Shown in pieces: positions 34,035 to 43,573 of a DNA stretch of 64,000 bases. The notes under the pieces are model-generated. The model saw only the letters and a program-made list of their open reading frames with translations. It searched no databases and was not told the DNA's origin. The stretch spans positions 2,736,001 through 2,800,000 of the forward strand of contig NZ_CP021648.1 of assembly GCF_002176815.1 (NCBI RefSeq), written 5' to 3'. The stretch is from Acidovorax sp. T1 (GTDB taxonomy: Bacteria; Pseudomonadota; Gammaproteobacteria; Burkholderiales; Burkholderiaceae_C). The first letter of the stretch is position 1; the number at the start of each line of letters is the position of its first letter. The position numbers and the translations under genes were made by a program.

Positions 34035-34414
34035 GCCCCCCCAAGTCCGCCAACTGCGCTTGCCCCTGAAAACGGCGCGGAACTGCGCGTACAGGGCTTG
34101 AAGATCGAGCGCCTGCACCAAGGCCCAGACGGAGCGCGCCTGGTGCGCCTGTGCGTCCGTTCGATGCCGATTCGGTGGAAATGCTGCCCATGCCCATCGG
34201 CAAGCTGCATCCGTGCCGCTCAATGCTTGCAGGCTCTGAACCATCCTGCCGCGCAAGGACATGACTTCTGTCAAGCGAACAGAGAATATATTGCGCCATG
34301 TGCGACGCAACAAATGGAAGCCATTTTTTCGATGCGCGCATGGCCCGATGGTTCGAACTTCAAGACTGAAAGCGAGATTTGGCGCGACATCCCGACAACA
34401 GTGGCACGTTAAAT
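34035..34414. other. Intergenic region before the pqi operon
   Basis: No gene or known element is recognised in this 380-bp gap. An AT-richer segment around 34275-34300 (GAGAATATATTG) could hold the pqi promoter, but no convincing -35/-10 pair is seen. Confidence 0.5.
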
Positions 34415-35044
34415 ATGAAAACGTTCACGAATCTGGTTGCCTGCGAGCACTGCGACACCATCTACGCGCGCGCGCCCTTGGCGCCCGGCGAATTGGCTCG
34501 CTGCGGACAATGCGATGCGGTTCTTTATCGCGCCAGCCGGCTCGACATCGACCGGTGGCTGGCACTTACCGTTGCCGCGGCGGTCGCCTTCGTGATCGCC
34601 AATGTCTGTCCGGTGGTGAAAATCAGCCTGCAGGGACTGCACAGCCAAGCCACCTTGTGGCAATCGGCTGCGGCACTCGCCCAAGGCCAGGCGGCCCCGA
34701 TCGCCGTCCCCACCGCCATCGCCATCATCGTGATCCCGTTCATGCAGATCAGCCTCTTGCTGTGGGTGCTGGGCCATGCGCGCGGCGGCCGCCGCGCCCC
34801 AGGTTTTTCCCTGGCCATGCGCATGCTCGTGGGACTGCGCCCCTGGAGCATGGTTGAAGTGGCCCTGCTGGGCATTTTGGTGTCCGTCATCAAGCTGTTG
34901 AGCATGGTGGACGTCGTGCCTGGCGCGGGCATCTGGGCGACGACGGCATTGATGATCTTGATCACGCTCGTGGCCAACCGCGACGTCCACTGGCTCTGGG
35001 ACTTCACCGACAGTGACAGGCCCCGCGGCAAGGTGGCGCCATGA
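34415..35044 (+). CDS. pqiA: PqiA-like membrane protein, first half
   Basis: This 209-residue inner-membrane protein has an N-terminal zinc-ribbon-like pair (CEHCDTIYARA and CGQCDAVLY) and four predicted transmembrane helices. It corresponds to one of the two repeats of E. coli PqiA/LetA. Such proteins are inner-membrane partners of MCE-domain bridges that move lipids between membranes. The ATG at 34415 begins the zinc-ribbon domain. It overlaps the next gene by 4 bp. In this operon PqiA is split into two genes. Confidence 0.85.
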   Translation: MKTFTNLVACEHCDTIYARAPLAPGELARCGQCDAVLYRASRLDIDRWLALTVAAAVAFVIANVCPVVKISLQGLHSQATLWQSAAALAQGQAAPIAVPTAIAIIVIPFMQISLLLWVLGHARGGRRAPGFSLAMRMLVGLRPWSMVEVALLGILVSVIKLLSMVDVVPGAGIWATTALMILITLVANRDVHWLWDFTDSDRPRGKVAP

Positions 35045-35667
35045 GCACGCATGCGCGCGCCCTGGAGACGGGGCTGGTGTCCTGTCATGCATGCGGCTTG
35101 GTCTGCGAGGATGTACTGGATCGGCAAGGCCACGTCCACTGCCCCCGATGCGGTGCGCCGCTGCACCGGCGCAAGCCCAACAGCCTGGGGCGCACCTGGG
35201 CGCTCCTGATCGCGGCCCTGATCCTCTACATCCCCGCGAACGTGCTGCCCGTCATGTACACCAACCTGCTCGGCAGCGGCATGGACAGCACCATCATGAG
35301 CGGCGTGGTGGCGTTCTGGAATTCGGGCTCCTATGGCATCGCGCTGGTGATTTTCATTGCCAGCGTTGCCGTGCCTTGTGCCAAGTTTCTCACCCTCGGC
35401 CTGCTGCTCGTGACCACGGGCCGTGGCACTTCCTGGGCCAGACGTGAGCGCAGCAAGCTCTACCGCATGGTGGAAGTGATCGGCTACTGGTCGATGCTCG
35501 ATGTGCTGGTCGTCGCCGTGATTGCGGCCCTCGTGAAGTTCCAGGGTCTGGCCGACATCGCGCCGCGCATTGGAATCCTCTTTTTTGGCATGGTGGTGAT
35601 TCTCACCATGCTGTCGGCCATCAGTTTTGATCCTCGGTTGATCTGGGACGGTAATAAAGATGAATGA
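35041..35667 (+). CDS. pqiA: PqiA-like membrane protein, second half
   Basis: The 208-residue second PqiA repeat has its own zinc ribbon (CHACGLVCED and CPRCGAPLH), followed by RRKPNSLGRTWALLIAALIL and three further membrane helices. KLYRMVEVIGYWSMLDVLVVA is characteristic of the family. It overlaps both neighbours (ATGA with the first half, 8 bp with pqiB), so translation is tightly coupled. It probably pairs with the first half to form the equivalent of one full PqiA. Confidence 0.88.
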   Translation: MSTHARALETGLVSCHACGLVCEDVLDRQGHVHCPRCGAPLHRRKPNSLGRTWALLIAALILYIPANVLPVMYTNLLGSGMDSTIMSGVVAFWNSGSYGIALVIFIASVAVPCAKFLTLGLLLVTTGRGTSWARRERSKLYRMVEVIGYWSMLDVLVVAVIAALVKFQGLADIAPRIGILFFGMVVILTMLSAISFDPRLIWDGNKDE

Positions 35668-37363
35668 TCCCCACGGCGCAACACCCTCCCCCGCCACACC
35701 CACCATTCAACAGCGCACCATGCGGCCATCGCTGGTCTGGCTGGTGCCGGCCGTTGCGGCCCTGATCGGCGTGTCGATGCTGGTGCATGCCTGGATGTCC
35801 GCTGGGCCCGAAATCACCATCACGTTCAGGACCGCAGCGGGATTGGAGGCAGGCAAGACGCCCGTGAAGTACAAGGACGTCACCGTCGGCACCGTCACGG
35901 CCATCCGGCTCAGCGACGACGACTCGCACGTGGTCGCCACGGTAGCGCTGGACAAGAGCGCCGAACGCCTGACGCGCCAGGACACGCGTTTCTGGGTGGT
36001 GCGGCCACGCATCGGCACGGGCGGCATATCGGGCATCGACACGCTGCTCTCCGGCGCCTACATCTCGGCGGACGCGGGTAGCAAGCAAGAGTCCGCCACG
36101 GACTTTGCCGGCCTGGAGACCCCACCCACCATCGTGGGCGGCGCGGCCGGCAAGTCCTTCACCCTGCTGGTCGACGACCTCGGCTCCCTGGATGTCGGCT
36201 CGCCCATCTACTACCGACGCATCCCGGTCGGCCGTGTCGCTTCGTACCAACTGGACCCAGCGGGCAAGCATGTCAGGCTGCTGGTCTTTGTCGATGCGCC
36301 CTATGACGCGTTTGTCACCACCGACACGCGCTTCTGGAATGCCAGTGGCGTCGACCTGTCGATCAGCGCCGATGGCCTGAAGCTCAAGACCCAATCCGTG
36401 GCCACGATCGTTGCCGGCGGCCTGGCGTTTGCCACGCCCGCGTACCGCGACGCTCCAGCGGCTGCCGAGAACACGGAGTTCACCGTCTCCAAGGACCAGG
36501 CCGAAGCCATGGCGCCCCCGGACGGGCCAGCCCAGTTCATCCAGTTGCGTTTCCGCCAGCCTTTGCGCGGCCTGTCAACTGGCGCCCCCGTGCAGTTCGC
36601 CGGCGTGGACCTGGGCCGGGTGGTGTCGATCAGTGTGGACTACGACGCCGACGCCCACCGCTTTCCCACCATCGTCGGTGTGCTCATCTATCCCCAGCGG
36701 CTGGGACGGGTGCTGGACAAGCTCCCGAAACGCGAGACGGACTCCCCCGACGAGACGTCAGCGCGGCTCCTGCAGGGCATGGTGGATAACGGCCTGCGCG
36801 CCCAGGCGCGCTCGGGGAACCTGCTCACGGGCCAGCTCTACATCGCCCTGGATTTCGTGCCCAATGCGCCCAAGGTGGCATTTGATGCCAGCGCACGGCC
36901 CATCTCCATCCCCACGATCGACGGCAGCTTCGACAAGATGCAGGAGCAGCTGGCCAACATCATCACAAAGGTCGAGAAAATGCCGCTGGATTCGATCGGC
37001 CGCAACCTCGACGCCTCGCTATCGGGGCTCAACCAGACGCTGACACAGGTCAACACCCAGATGCTGCCCGAAACCACGCGCACGCTGCAGCGGCTCCAGC
37101 AAATGGCCCAAGAGTTCCAGCAGACTGCGCAATCCGTGCAGGGTCTCACGCAATCGGCACAGGGCCTGACCGCCGAGGACGGCCCCCTGCAGCAAAACCT
37201 GGAGCAAACCCTGCTCGAAACCCAGCGCGCGGCCAGGTCGCTGCGCACCCTGACCGACCTGCTGGGGCGCAACCCCGACTCCCTGCTGCGCGGCCGCCCC
37301 AGCGACCCCCCGCCCGCACCGGGCGCTTCATCACCCTCCAATCTTCGGGAATCTTCGCAATGA
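35660..37363 (+). CDS. pqiB: PqiB-like MCE-domain protein
   Basis: The 567-residue protein has an N-terminal membrane anchor (about residues 21-45, PSLVWLVPAVAALIGVSML). Three MCE domains follow (starting near residues 50, 165 and 290), with FRTAAGLEAGKTPVKYKDV and GLSTGAPVQFAGVDLGRV. A long coiled-coil C-terminus contains repeated QSVQGLTQSAQGL-like segments. MCE rings with coiled-coil needles form periplasmic tunnels for phospholipids. It overlaps both the second pqiA gene and pqiC, indicating one transcript. Confidence 0.92.
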   Translation: MNDPHGATPSPATPTIQQRTMRPSLVWLVPAVAALIGVSMLVHAWMSAGPEITITFRTAAGLEAGKTPVKYKDVTVGTVTAIRLSDDDSHVVATVALDKSAERLTRQDTRFWVVRPRIGTGGISGIDTLLSGAYISADAGSKQESATDFAGLETPPTIVGGAAGKSFTLLVDDLGSLDVGSPIYYRRIPVGRVASYQLDPAGKHVRLLVFVDAPYDAFVTTDTRFWNASGVDLSISADGLKLKTQSVATIVAGGLAFATPAYRDAPAAAENTEFTVSKDQAEAMAPPDGPAQFIQLRFRQPLRGLSTGAPVQFAGVDLGRVVSISVDYDADAHRFPTIVGVLIYPQRLGRVLDKLPKRETDSPDETSARLLQGMVDNGLRAQARSGNLLTGQLYIALDFVPNAPKVAFDASARPISIPTIDGSFDKMQEQLANIITKVEKMPLDSIGRNLDASLSGLNQTLTQVNTQMLPETTRTLQRLQQMAQEFQQTAQSVQGLTQSAQGLTAEDGPLQQNLEQTLLETQRAARSLRTLTDLLGRNPDSLLRGRPSDPPPAPGASSPSNLRESSQ

Positions 37364-38043
37364 ACCGCTTTTTCGGCATCGGGCTGCTCGCGCTCACGGG
37401 CGGCCTTCTGGGTTGCCAGGCCCCGACCCCCATACGCTTTCACACGCTGGCATCGCCCATAGCCCAACCGGCGGTCCATTCGACAGCCCAACCGGCAGCC
37501 TCAGCGCCCCCGGCCGCGACCTCCGCCGCATCGCCCCCCTTCCTCATCGACGTGCTGCCCGTCGGCATACCGGCGCAGCTGGATACGTCCCAACTGCTGG
37601 TGCGCCAGGGCGACAGCACCGTCGTCGCCCTGAATGACGAGCGCTGGATCGGCCCGTTTGCCGACGAAGCGCGCAGCGCACTGTCGGCACAGTTGACGCA
37701 ACGCCTTGGCACGACCGACGTCGCAGGGCTGGCGCCCCCCAAGGGCAAGCCGGTCCTGCGCATCAAGGTGCAGATCCGCCGCTTCGATGCCTGGCCTGGC
37801 CAACAGGTGCAACTCGATGCGGACTGGAGCCTGGGGTTCGCGGACGAGTCCAATGGCGCGCGTTTGGTGTGCAGCACGCGGCAAGTGGTACCCGCCGGCC
37901 CCGCCTATCCCCAGGTGGTACAGGCGCAGCAAAGCGCACTGGCCGATCTCGCCGCGCAGCTGGCAGACAGCGCCAGGCATTGGGCGAATTCACGTACCGC
38001 GCAATGTTTGCCCCTGGAGCCTGGGCGACAGAAGGCGCCATAG
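37360..38043 (+). CDS. pqiC: PqiC-like outer-membrane lipoprotein (DUF330)
   Basis: The 227-residue lipoprotein (lipobox GGLLGC, C18) matches the PqiC/DUF330 family, with PIRFHTL at the mature N-terminus, IDVLPVGIPAQLDTSQLLVRQ and LNDERWIGPFADE. PqiC docks the MCE tunnel at the outer membrane. A Pro/Ala-rich linker follows the first strand. It overlaps pqiB by 4 bp and closes the four-gene operon. Confidence 0.9.
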   Translation: MNRFFGIGLLALTGGLLGCQAPTPIRFHTLASPIAQPAVHSTAQPAASAPPAATSAASPPFLIDVLPVGIPAQLDTSQLLVRQGDSTVVALNDERWIGPFADEARSALSAQLTQRLGTTDVAGLAPPKGKPVLRIKVQIRRFDAWPGQQVQLDADWSLGFADESNGARLVCSTRQVVPAGPAYPQVVQAQQSALADLAAQLADSARHWANSRTAQCLPLEPGRQKAP

Positions 38044-38152
38044 CGAAACGGTGCGCCCGCTTTGGAGGCAAGGCACCTTGCCCGCAGCCCACGCGGGCGG
38101 CAAAGCGGCAAAGCGCCGACCGCCGCGCAGGCTGAAAGCCCTCAGCCCAAGG

Positions 38153-38653
38153 TCAGCCCAAGGGTGCAGGCACTGGCGCCGAACGGGCCTGCTCGAAGCG
38201 CGCGGCCAGCTCCTTGCGCAGGGTCTTGCGCATGACGGCCGCATTCCAGCGGCGGTGCTCGTCCGTTGTGGACGGCGACAGCCGGGGCACCTGCACGGGC
38301 TTGCGCGCCTCGTCCACCGCCACCATCGTGAAAAAGCAGCTGTTCACATGCCGCACCACCTGCGAGCGAATGTCTTCGGCCACCACCTTGATGCCCACCT
38401 CCATCGACGACGAGCCCGTGTAGTTGACGCTGGCCAGAAACGTCACCAGCTCGCCCACATGGATGGGCTGCAAAAACATCACCTGGTCCACGCTCAGCGT
38501 GACCACGTAGCAGGCCGAATAGCGGCTGGCGCACGAATACGCCACCTGGTCGAGCAGCTTGAGAATGGCGCCGCCGTGCACGTTGCCCGAAAAATTGGCC
38601 ATGTCGGGGGTCATCAGCACGGTCATGCTGAGCTGGTGGGATGGGATGTTCAT
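38153..38653 (-). CDS. Acyl-CoA thioesterase, hotdog fold (YciA/BACH type)
   Basis: The 166-residue cytoplasmic protein contains the hotdog motif GNVHGGAILKLLDQVAY (residues 23-39). SMEVGIKVVAEDI and FFTMVAVDE are typical of acyl-CoA hydrolases such as YciA. It would hydrolyse acyl-CoA to free acid and CoA; chain-length preference cannot be told. It is convergent with pqiC and divergent from the flavoprotein gene at 38726. Confidence 0.88.
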   Translation of the reverse strand: MNIPSHQLSMTVLMTPDMANFSGNVHGGAILKLLDQVAYSCASRYSACYVVTLSVDQVMFLQPIHVGELVTFLASVNYTGSSSMEVGIKVVAEDIRSQVVRHVNSCFFTMVAVDEARKPVQVPRLSPSTTDEHRRWNAAVMRKTLRKELAARFEQARSAPVPAPLG

Positions 38654-38725
38654 GTTCTGATTTTAAAAGCCCGCCCGCGCTGACCGGGCAAAATTGCCGT
38701 TTCCGCTTCGACCCCCATCACCCCC

Positions 38726-39982
38726 GTGCCCATTCCTTTTTACGACGCCATCGTCATCGGCGCCGGCGCCGCCGGCCTGTTCTGCGCCGCCCAGGCCGGC
38801 CAGCGCGGCCTGAACGTTTTGCTCATCGACCACTCCGACAAGGTGGCCGAGAAGATCCGCATTTCGGGCGGCGGGCGCTGCAACTTCACCAACCGCGACC
38901 TCGACCCCTCGGCGCCGCACAAACACTTCGTGGGGCAAAACCCGCAGTTCTGCCGCTCGGCGCTGTCGCGCTACACGCCCGCGGACTTCATCGCGCTGGT
39001 GCAAAAGCACGGCATCGCCTTTCATGAAAAGCACAAGGGCCAGCTGTTTGCCGACCGCTCGGCCGAAGACATCATCGCCATGCTGCTGGCCGAGTGCGCG
39101 GCGGGTGGCGTGACCCGCTGGCAGCCTTGCGGGGTCAAAAATATAGTGTTTTTGGCCTCTAGCGCAGGCACATCAAGCGCAGGCAGCTATCAAATTGATA
39201 CCGATCGGGGGCCTGTAGCGGCGCGCTCGCTGGTGATTGCCACCGGCGGCCTGTCCATCCCCAAGATCGGAGCCACCGACTTTGGCTACCGGCTCGCGCA
39301 GCAGTTCAACGTCCCGCTCATCGAGCGCCGTCCGGGCCTGGTGCCGCTGACGTTTGACGGCGCGGGGTGGGCGCCGTATGCGCAACTGGCCGGGCTGGCG
39401 CTGCCGGTGCAGATCAGCACGGGGGCCAAGAAAAACCGCATGGCCTTTGACGAAGACCTGCTGCTCACCCACCGGGGGCTGTCGGGCCCTGCGGTGCTGC
39501 AAATCTCCAGCTACTGGCAAGAGGGCACACCGCTGGCCATCAACCTGGCGCCCACGGTCGATTTGCCCGCTGCGCTGGCGCAGGGCAAGGCCCGCTCGCG
39601 CAAGCTGGTTGCCAACGAGCTGGCCACGCTGGTCCCCAGCCGCCTGGCCGATGCCTGGGCGGGGCGCGAGGCCGACTGGCAGCGCCCCATCAACGAGGCC
39701 AGCGACAAGGCCCTGGCGCGGCTGGCCGAGCAGCTGGCACGCTGGGAGCTGACGCCCACCGGCACCGAGGGCTACAAAAAGGCCGAGGTCACACTGGGCG
39801 GCGTGGACACGCGCGTGCTGTCGCAGCAGACCATGGAGTGCAAGACGCAGCCGGGCCTGTACTTCATCGGCGAAGTGGTGGACGTGACGGGCTGGCTGGG
39901 CGGCTACAACTTCCAGTGGGCCTGGGCCAGCGCCCATGCATGCGCCCAGGCGCTGCCAATGGCGGAGGCCATGGCGCACTGA
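38726..39982 (+). CDS. HI0933/BaiN-family flavoprotein (NAD(P)/FAD-dependent oxidoreductase)
   Basis: The 418-residue protein starts at GTG and has the dinucleotide-binding motif VIGAGAAGLFCAAQAG near the N-terminus, then RISGGGRCNFTNRD and the C-terminal GEVVDVTGWLGGYNFQWAW. This is the YhiN/HI0933 family of largely uncharacterised flavoproteins. About residues 136-158 (FLASSAGTSSAGSYQ) are encoded by a copy of the dispersed AGCGC repeat, a stretch expected to be a surface loop. The reaction is unknown. No ATG precedes the glycine-rich motif, which supports the GTG start. Confidence 0.85.
   Translation: MPIPFYDAIVIGAGAAGLFCAAQAGQRGLNVLLIDHSDKVAEKIRISGGGRCNFTNRDLDPSAPHKHFVGQNPQFCRSALSRYTPADFIALVQKHGIAFHEKHKGQLFADRSAEDIIAMLLAECAAGGVTRWQPCGVKNIVFLASSAGTSSAGSYQIDTDRGPVAARSLVIATGGLSIPKIGATDFGYRLAQQFNVPLIERRPGLVPLTFDGAGWAPYAQLAGLALPVQISTGAKKNRMAFDEDLLLTHRGLSGPAVLQISSYWQEGTPLAINLAPTVDLPAALAQGKARSRKLVANELATLVPSRLADAWAGREADWQRPINEASDKALARLAEQLARWELTPTGTEGYKKAEVTLGGVDTRVLSQQTMECKTQPGLYFIGEVVDVTGWLGGYNFQWAWASAHACAQALPMAEAMAH
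39134..39202 (+). repeat. Dispersed AGCGC palindromic repeat, in frame inside the flavoprotein gene
   Basis: TTTTTGGCCTCTAGCGC, then GCGCAGGCACATCAAGCGC (39162-39180) and GGCAGCTATCAAA form a complete forward copy, translated as codons 136-158. Confidence 0.8.
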
Positions 39983-39997
39983 CAAGTCAACGCTCCG

Positions 39998-42900
39998 TCA
40001 AGCGGCCGCCAGCACCTCGCGCACCGGCACTCCCGACGGCCAGTGCTGGCAGGCCCAGGCCTCAAGCTCTGGCACCGGCAGCGGGCGGCTGAAGTGGTAG
40101 CCCTGCAGCTCCTCGCAGTCCAGCGCGCTCAGCACCTGGGCCGTGGCCAGGTCTTCGACGCCCTCGGCCACGATCTTGAGGCCCAACGTATGGCCCAGGG
40201 CGATGATGGCGCGGGTGATGGCCATGTCGGCGGGGTTGGTCAGCATGTCGTGCACAAAGGACTTGTCCACCTTGAGCCGGTCGACGTCGAAACGCTTGAG
40301 GTAGGCCAGGCTGGAATACCCCGTACCAAAGTCGTCGATGGACAGCTGCACGCCCAGCAGCTTGAGCGCCGCCAGCTGCAGCTCGGACGCATGGGCGTTG
40401 TCCATCAACTGGGACTCGGTGATCTCCAGCTCCAGCCGGTGGGCGGGCATGCCGGTGCGGGCCAGCAGCGCCTCGATGTCGGTCACCAGCGATGGGTCGG
40501 ACATCTGCGCGGCCGACAGGTTGACCGAGATCGACACCTGGGCCAAGGGGTGTAGCGCCACGGCGTCGCCCGGGCCCGTGTCTAGCGCCAGGTTTTGCCA
40601 GCGCACCCACTGCTCGCAGGCCTGCTGCAGCACCCAGCTGCCAATGGCGCGGATCATGCCGGTCTCTTCGGCGATGGGGATGAATTCGCTGGGCGGGATG
40701 GCGCCCAGCACCGGGCTGGTCCAGCGCAGCAGGGCCTCCACGCCCAGCAGCTGGGCGCCTTTGGCGCTCAGGCGGGGCTGGTAGTGCAGGCTCAGTTCGT
40801 TGCGCTCCAGCGCACGGCGCAGGTGCTGCTCCATGGTCTGGCGGGCCACGGCGCGCTGGTCGGTCTCCATCGAATAGAACCGCGCCATGTCGCGCCCGGT
40901 GGTCTTGGCCTCGTACATGGCGGCGTCGGCGCGGCGCATGAGTTCGTCGATGTCGCTGCCGTCCTCGGGGTACACGGCGATGCCCACGCTGCAGGACACG
41001 TTCAGCTCGTGCCCTTCCACCGGATGGCTCTGGCGGATGAGCGGGATCAGCCGCCGCTCCACCAGCTGCTGCACATCCTCGCGCCCGGTCACGTCACGCA
41101 TCACCACCACGAACTCATCGCCCCCCAGGCGGCTCACGGTGTCGCGGCTGCGCACGGCCTGGGTAAGGCGCGCCGCCACCGAGCGCAGCAGGCCGTCGCC
41201 AATGTGGTGGCCCAACGTATCGTTGATGGCCTTGAAGCGGTCCAGGTCGATGAACAGCACGGCCACCTTTTCGCCCGTGATGGGCGCCTGCGCCAGCGCC
41301 AGCTGCAGGCGCTGCACGCACAGTGAACGGTTGGGCAGCTCGGTGAGCACGTCGTGGTGGGCCAGAAACTGGATGCGCTCCTCGCTGCGCTTGCGGTCGG
41401 TGATGTCGATGGCAATGCCGATGTGGTTGGCCACGCCTGCACTGTTGTCATGGCCCTTGCCCTCGCGCACGGCCGACACCATGAGCCAGGCCGGATAGGT
41501 CTCGCCCGAACGGCGGCGAAACCGCACCTCGCCCTGCCAGGACTCCTTGTCGAGCATGGTGCGCTGGATCTGCGCCGACAGCGGCTCGGCGCCCGCCTCG
41601 TCCAGCAAAAAGCCCAGGTCCTCGCCGATGACTTCGTAGAAGTCGTAGTGCGTGCTGCGGCAGAACGCCTTGTTCACGCTGATGATCTGCTGCTCGGCGT
41701 TCATGATGATGATGCCCTCCGACGAGGCCTCGAACACCTTGGCCCACAGCTCCAGGCGCTGCTCCATCACCTTGAGCACGTTGATGGGCGTGAACGCCGT
41801 GAGCACCGAGTCGCGCCCCTGGAACTGCAGGCGCCGCGCCGACAGCACGGCCCACGATGGCTCGGGGCTGCCCTTCCAGCGCACTTCAAATTCATCAACC
41901 GAGCCATGGTCCGCCAGGCGCTGGAAGAAGCGCGCACGCACGCCAGGCTCCAGCCCAACGGCCCAGGGGTCGGTCTTGCGGCCGCCCAGCCAGTGGGCGG
42001 CGGGCGCGTTGAAGTGCAACACCTCATGCTCGGGCACCGAGGTGACGACCATGGGGATGGGGAAGGCCTCCACCAGCTCGCGCTGGGCCTCGGCCGCGCG
42101 GGCGCTGGCGGCCAGCTCCTGCTGCAGCAGGCGTTCGCGGTCGAGCTGGGCCAGCATTTCGTTGAAGGCCGTGACCAGGCGGCCAATCTCGTCACGGCTG
42201 ACCCAGTGCGCGCGCAGCGTGTGGTCGCCGCTCTTGCGCACCTCGTCGGCCACGCGGGCCAGCTGCTGCAGCGGCTTGGCGATCTGCCGGGCCACCAGCG
42301 TCACCAGGCTCAGGATGCAGCCCAGCAGCACCAGCGCCGTGCCCAGGTGCAGCCACATGCGGGCAAACAGGCTGTCTACGCGCTGGTTCAGCAAACGCTC
42401 CAGGTCCACAATGCCCACCGACCAGGCATCGTGCAACGCACCCAGCACCAGGGCCTCCTGCACGCCCACCTGCGCCACCGTCAGGCGTGACTCGCCCGAA
42501 GCAATGCCTTGCAGCAGTGCCTGAAAGCCCTCCTGCGCCGCCTTCAGCGCCTCGCGCTGGCGTACCAGCGCGGCGCGCATCTCGGGCGATCCGGCAATGA
42601 AGGCCTGGTTGTAGTCCGACTCGATGCCCAGCATCACCGCATCCAGCCGCCCCACCAGTGTCAGCAGCTCCGATGACCACTGGGGCCCGCGCCGCGACGG
42701 CGCCGCGTTCAAAAAACTGACGGTGTCATGCACCGCCTGCAGCAGCTCGGGAAACCGCAGCACCACCAACGACATGACGTAGTAGCTGTCCAGGTCTGGG
42801 TCCAGGATCAGGTTGGACTGGTTGCCCACGGTGGTGAGCAGCTCGCGCCCCTCGCGCAGCAGCTGGCTGCGCAGGTGGGTGAGCGACTGCGCATCACCGC

Positions 42901-43270
42901 CCGCACCACCCTCGGCTGCGCGCCCCACCAGCGCTTTCAACGCCGAACCAAAGCGCTGCCCGGCATCGGCCGTGCGCAGTTGCTCGTCGTGTGCCGCACG
43001 CACAGTGTCCAGCCGGGTCAGTACATCGGCCACCAGCGGTGGCTGCTGCGATGCGTCCAGAAACTGCCCCATCAGCCCGTCGCGCACCACGGCGGCATAG
43101 GTGGTGCCCACCACTTCCTTGCGCGTGAAGTCAATGGCCAGGTATTTTTCGTGAATCAGGATGCTGGAGACGTAGATCACCGCCGTCAGATCCAGCAGAT
43201 AGATGAGCATGAGCTTGCGGCCCACACTGAGTCGGCCCAGCCAACCCGATACGCGGTGCATGAATGCCAT
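39998..43270 (-). CDS. PAS-GGDEF-EAL cyclic-di-GMP signalling protein (membrane-bound)
   Basis: The 1090-residue protein begins at ATG 43270 with a transmembrane segment (LMLIYLLDLTAVIYVSSIL). A periplasmic sensor of about 300 residues, a second membrane segment, HAMP and two PAS domains follow, then GGDEF and EAL domains. The cyclase motif RLGGDEF is preceded by an inhibitory I-site RSRD at the canonical 5-residue spacing. EAL (GVEALLRW) and DDFGTGYSS residues are intact, so both making and degrading c-di-GMP is possible. An ATG at 43360 and a longer frame also exist. It is divergent from rpsU. Confidence 0.88.
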   Translation of the reverse strand: MAFMHRVSGWLGRLSVGRKLMLIYLLDLTAVIYVSSILIHEKYLAIDFTRKEVVGTTYAAVVRDGLMGQFLDASQQPPLVADVLTRLDTVRAAHDEQLRTADAGQRFGSALKALVGRAAEGGAGGDAQSLTHLRSQLLREGRELLTTVGNQSNLILDPDLDSYYVMSLVVLRFPELLQAVHDTVSFLNAAPSRRGPQWSSELLTLVGRLDAVMLGIESDYNQAFIAGSPEMRAALVRQREALKAAQEGFQALLQGIASGESRLTVAQVGVQEALVLGALHDAWSVGIVDLERLLNQRVDSLFARMWLHLGTALVLLGCILSLVTLVARQIAKPLQQLARVADEVRKSGDHTLRAHWVSRDEIGRLVTAFNEMLAQLDRERLLQQELAASARAAEAQRELVEAFPIPMVVTSVPEHEVLHFNAPAAHWLGGRKTDPWAVGLEPGVRARFFQRLADHGSVDEFEVRWKGSPEPSWAVLSARRLQFQGRDSVLTAFTPINVLKVMEQRLELWAKVFEASSEGIIIMNAEQQIISVNKAFCRSTHYDFYEVIGEDLGFLLDEAGAEPLSAQIQRTMLDKESWQGEVRFRRRSGETYPAWLMVSAVREGKGHDNSAGVANHIGIAIDITDRKRSEERIQFLAHHDVLTELPNRSLCVQRLQLALAQAPITGEKVAVLFIDLDRFKAINDTLGHHIGDGLLRSVAARLTQAVRSRDTVSRLGGDEFVVVMRDVTGREDVQQLVERRLIPLIRQSHPVEGHELNVSCSVGIAVYPEDGSDIDELMRRADAAMYEAKTTGRDMARFYSMETDQRAVARQTMEQHLRRALERNELSLHYQPRLSAKGAQLLGVEALLRWTSPVLGAIPPSEFIPIAEETGMIRAIGSWVLQQACEQWVRWQNLALDTGPGDAVALHPLAQVSISVNLSAAQMSDPSLVTDIEALLARTGMPAHRLELEITESQLMDNAHASELQLAALKLLGVQLSIDDFGTGYSSLAYLKRFDVDRLKVDKSFVHDMLTNPADMAITRAIIALGHTLGLKIVAEGVEDLATAQVLSALDCEELQGYHFSRPLPVPELEAWACQHWPSGVPVREVLAAA

Positions 43271-43419
43271 GGTGTCTGCGGCGGGAGTCGCCCGGGCAGC
43301 TGGCCAGGGCACCCCACCGATGAATAAGAGTGTTACAGCATGAAGCAACTTCCGCGCCATTGCAGCGCCGCCCGCGAGATGCCATCCTGGCGCGGTGTCT
43401 GCGGACAGACGGGCGGCCC

Positions 43420-43447
43420 TTGTACAGGCGCGGATAAAGGCTATAAT
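43420..43447 (+). promoter_or_regulatory. Sigma-70-type promoter of rpsU
   Basis: TTGTAC (43420-43425) and TATAAT (43442-43447) are separated by 16 bp, a near-consensus vegetative promoter 127 bp upstream of rpsU. The rest of the 43271-43573 gap shows no gene. Confidence 0.7.
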
Positions 43448-43573
43448 CTCCGGCTTTGCTGGCAATGCCCCGTCGGCCAAATACTAGTTACAGACGGGGA
43501 AACCGCTTTGTACGGACTTGAGGCCCGATCTCCCCAAGCCCCTCTGCAGGCACCATTTGGAAAACATTAGCTA

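Noticed and set aside
34098..34412. A 104-codon frame before the pqi operon
   Set aside because: Cys/Arg-rich, irregular composition, no homology recognised and no ribosome-binding site.
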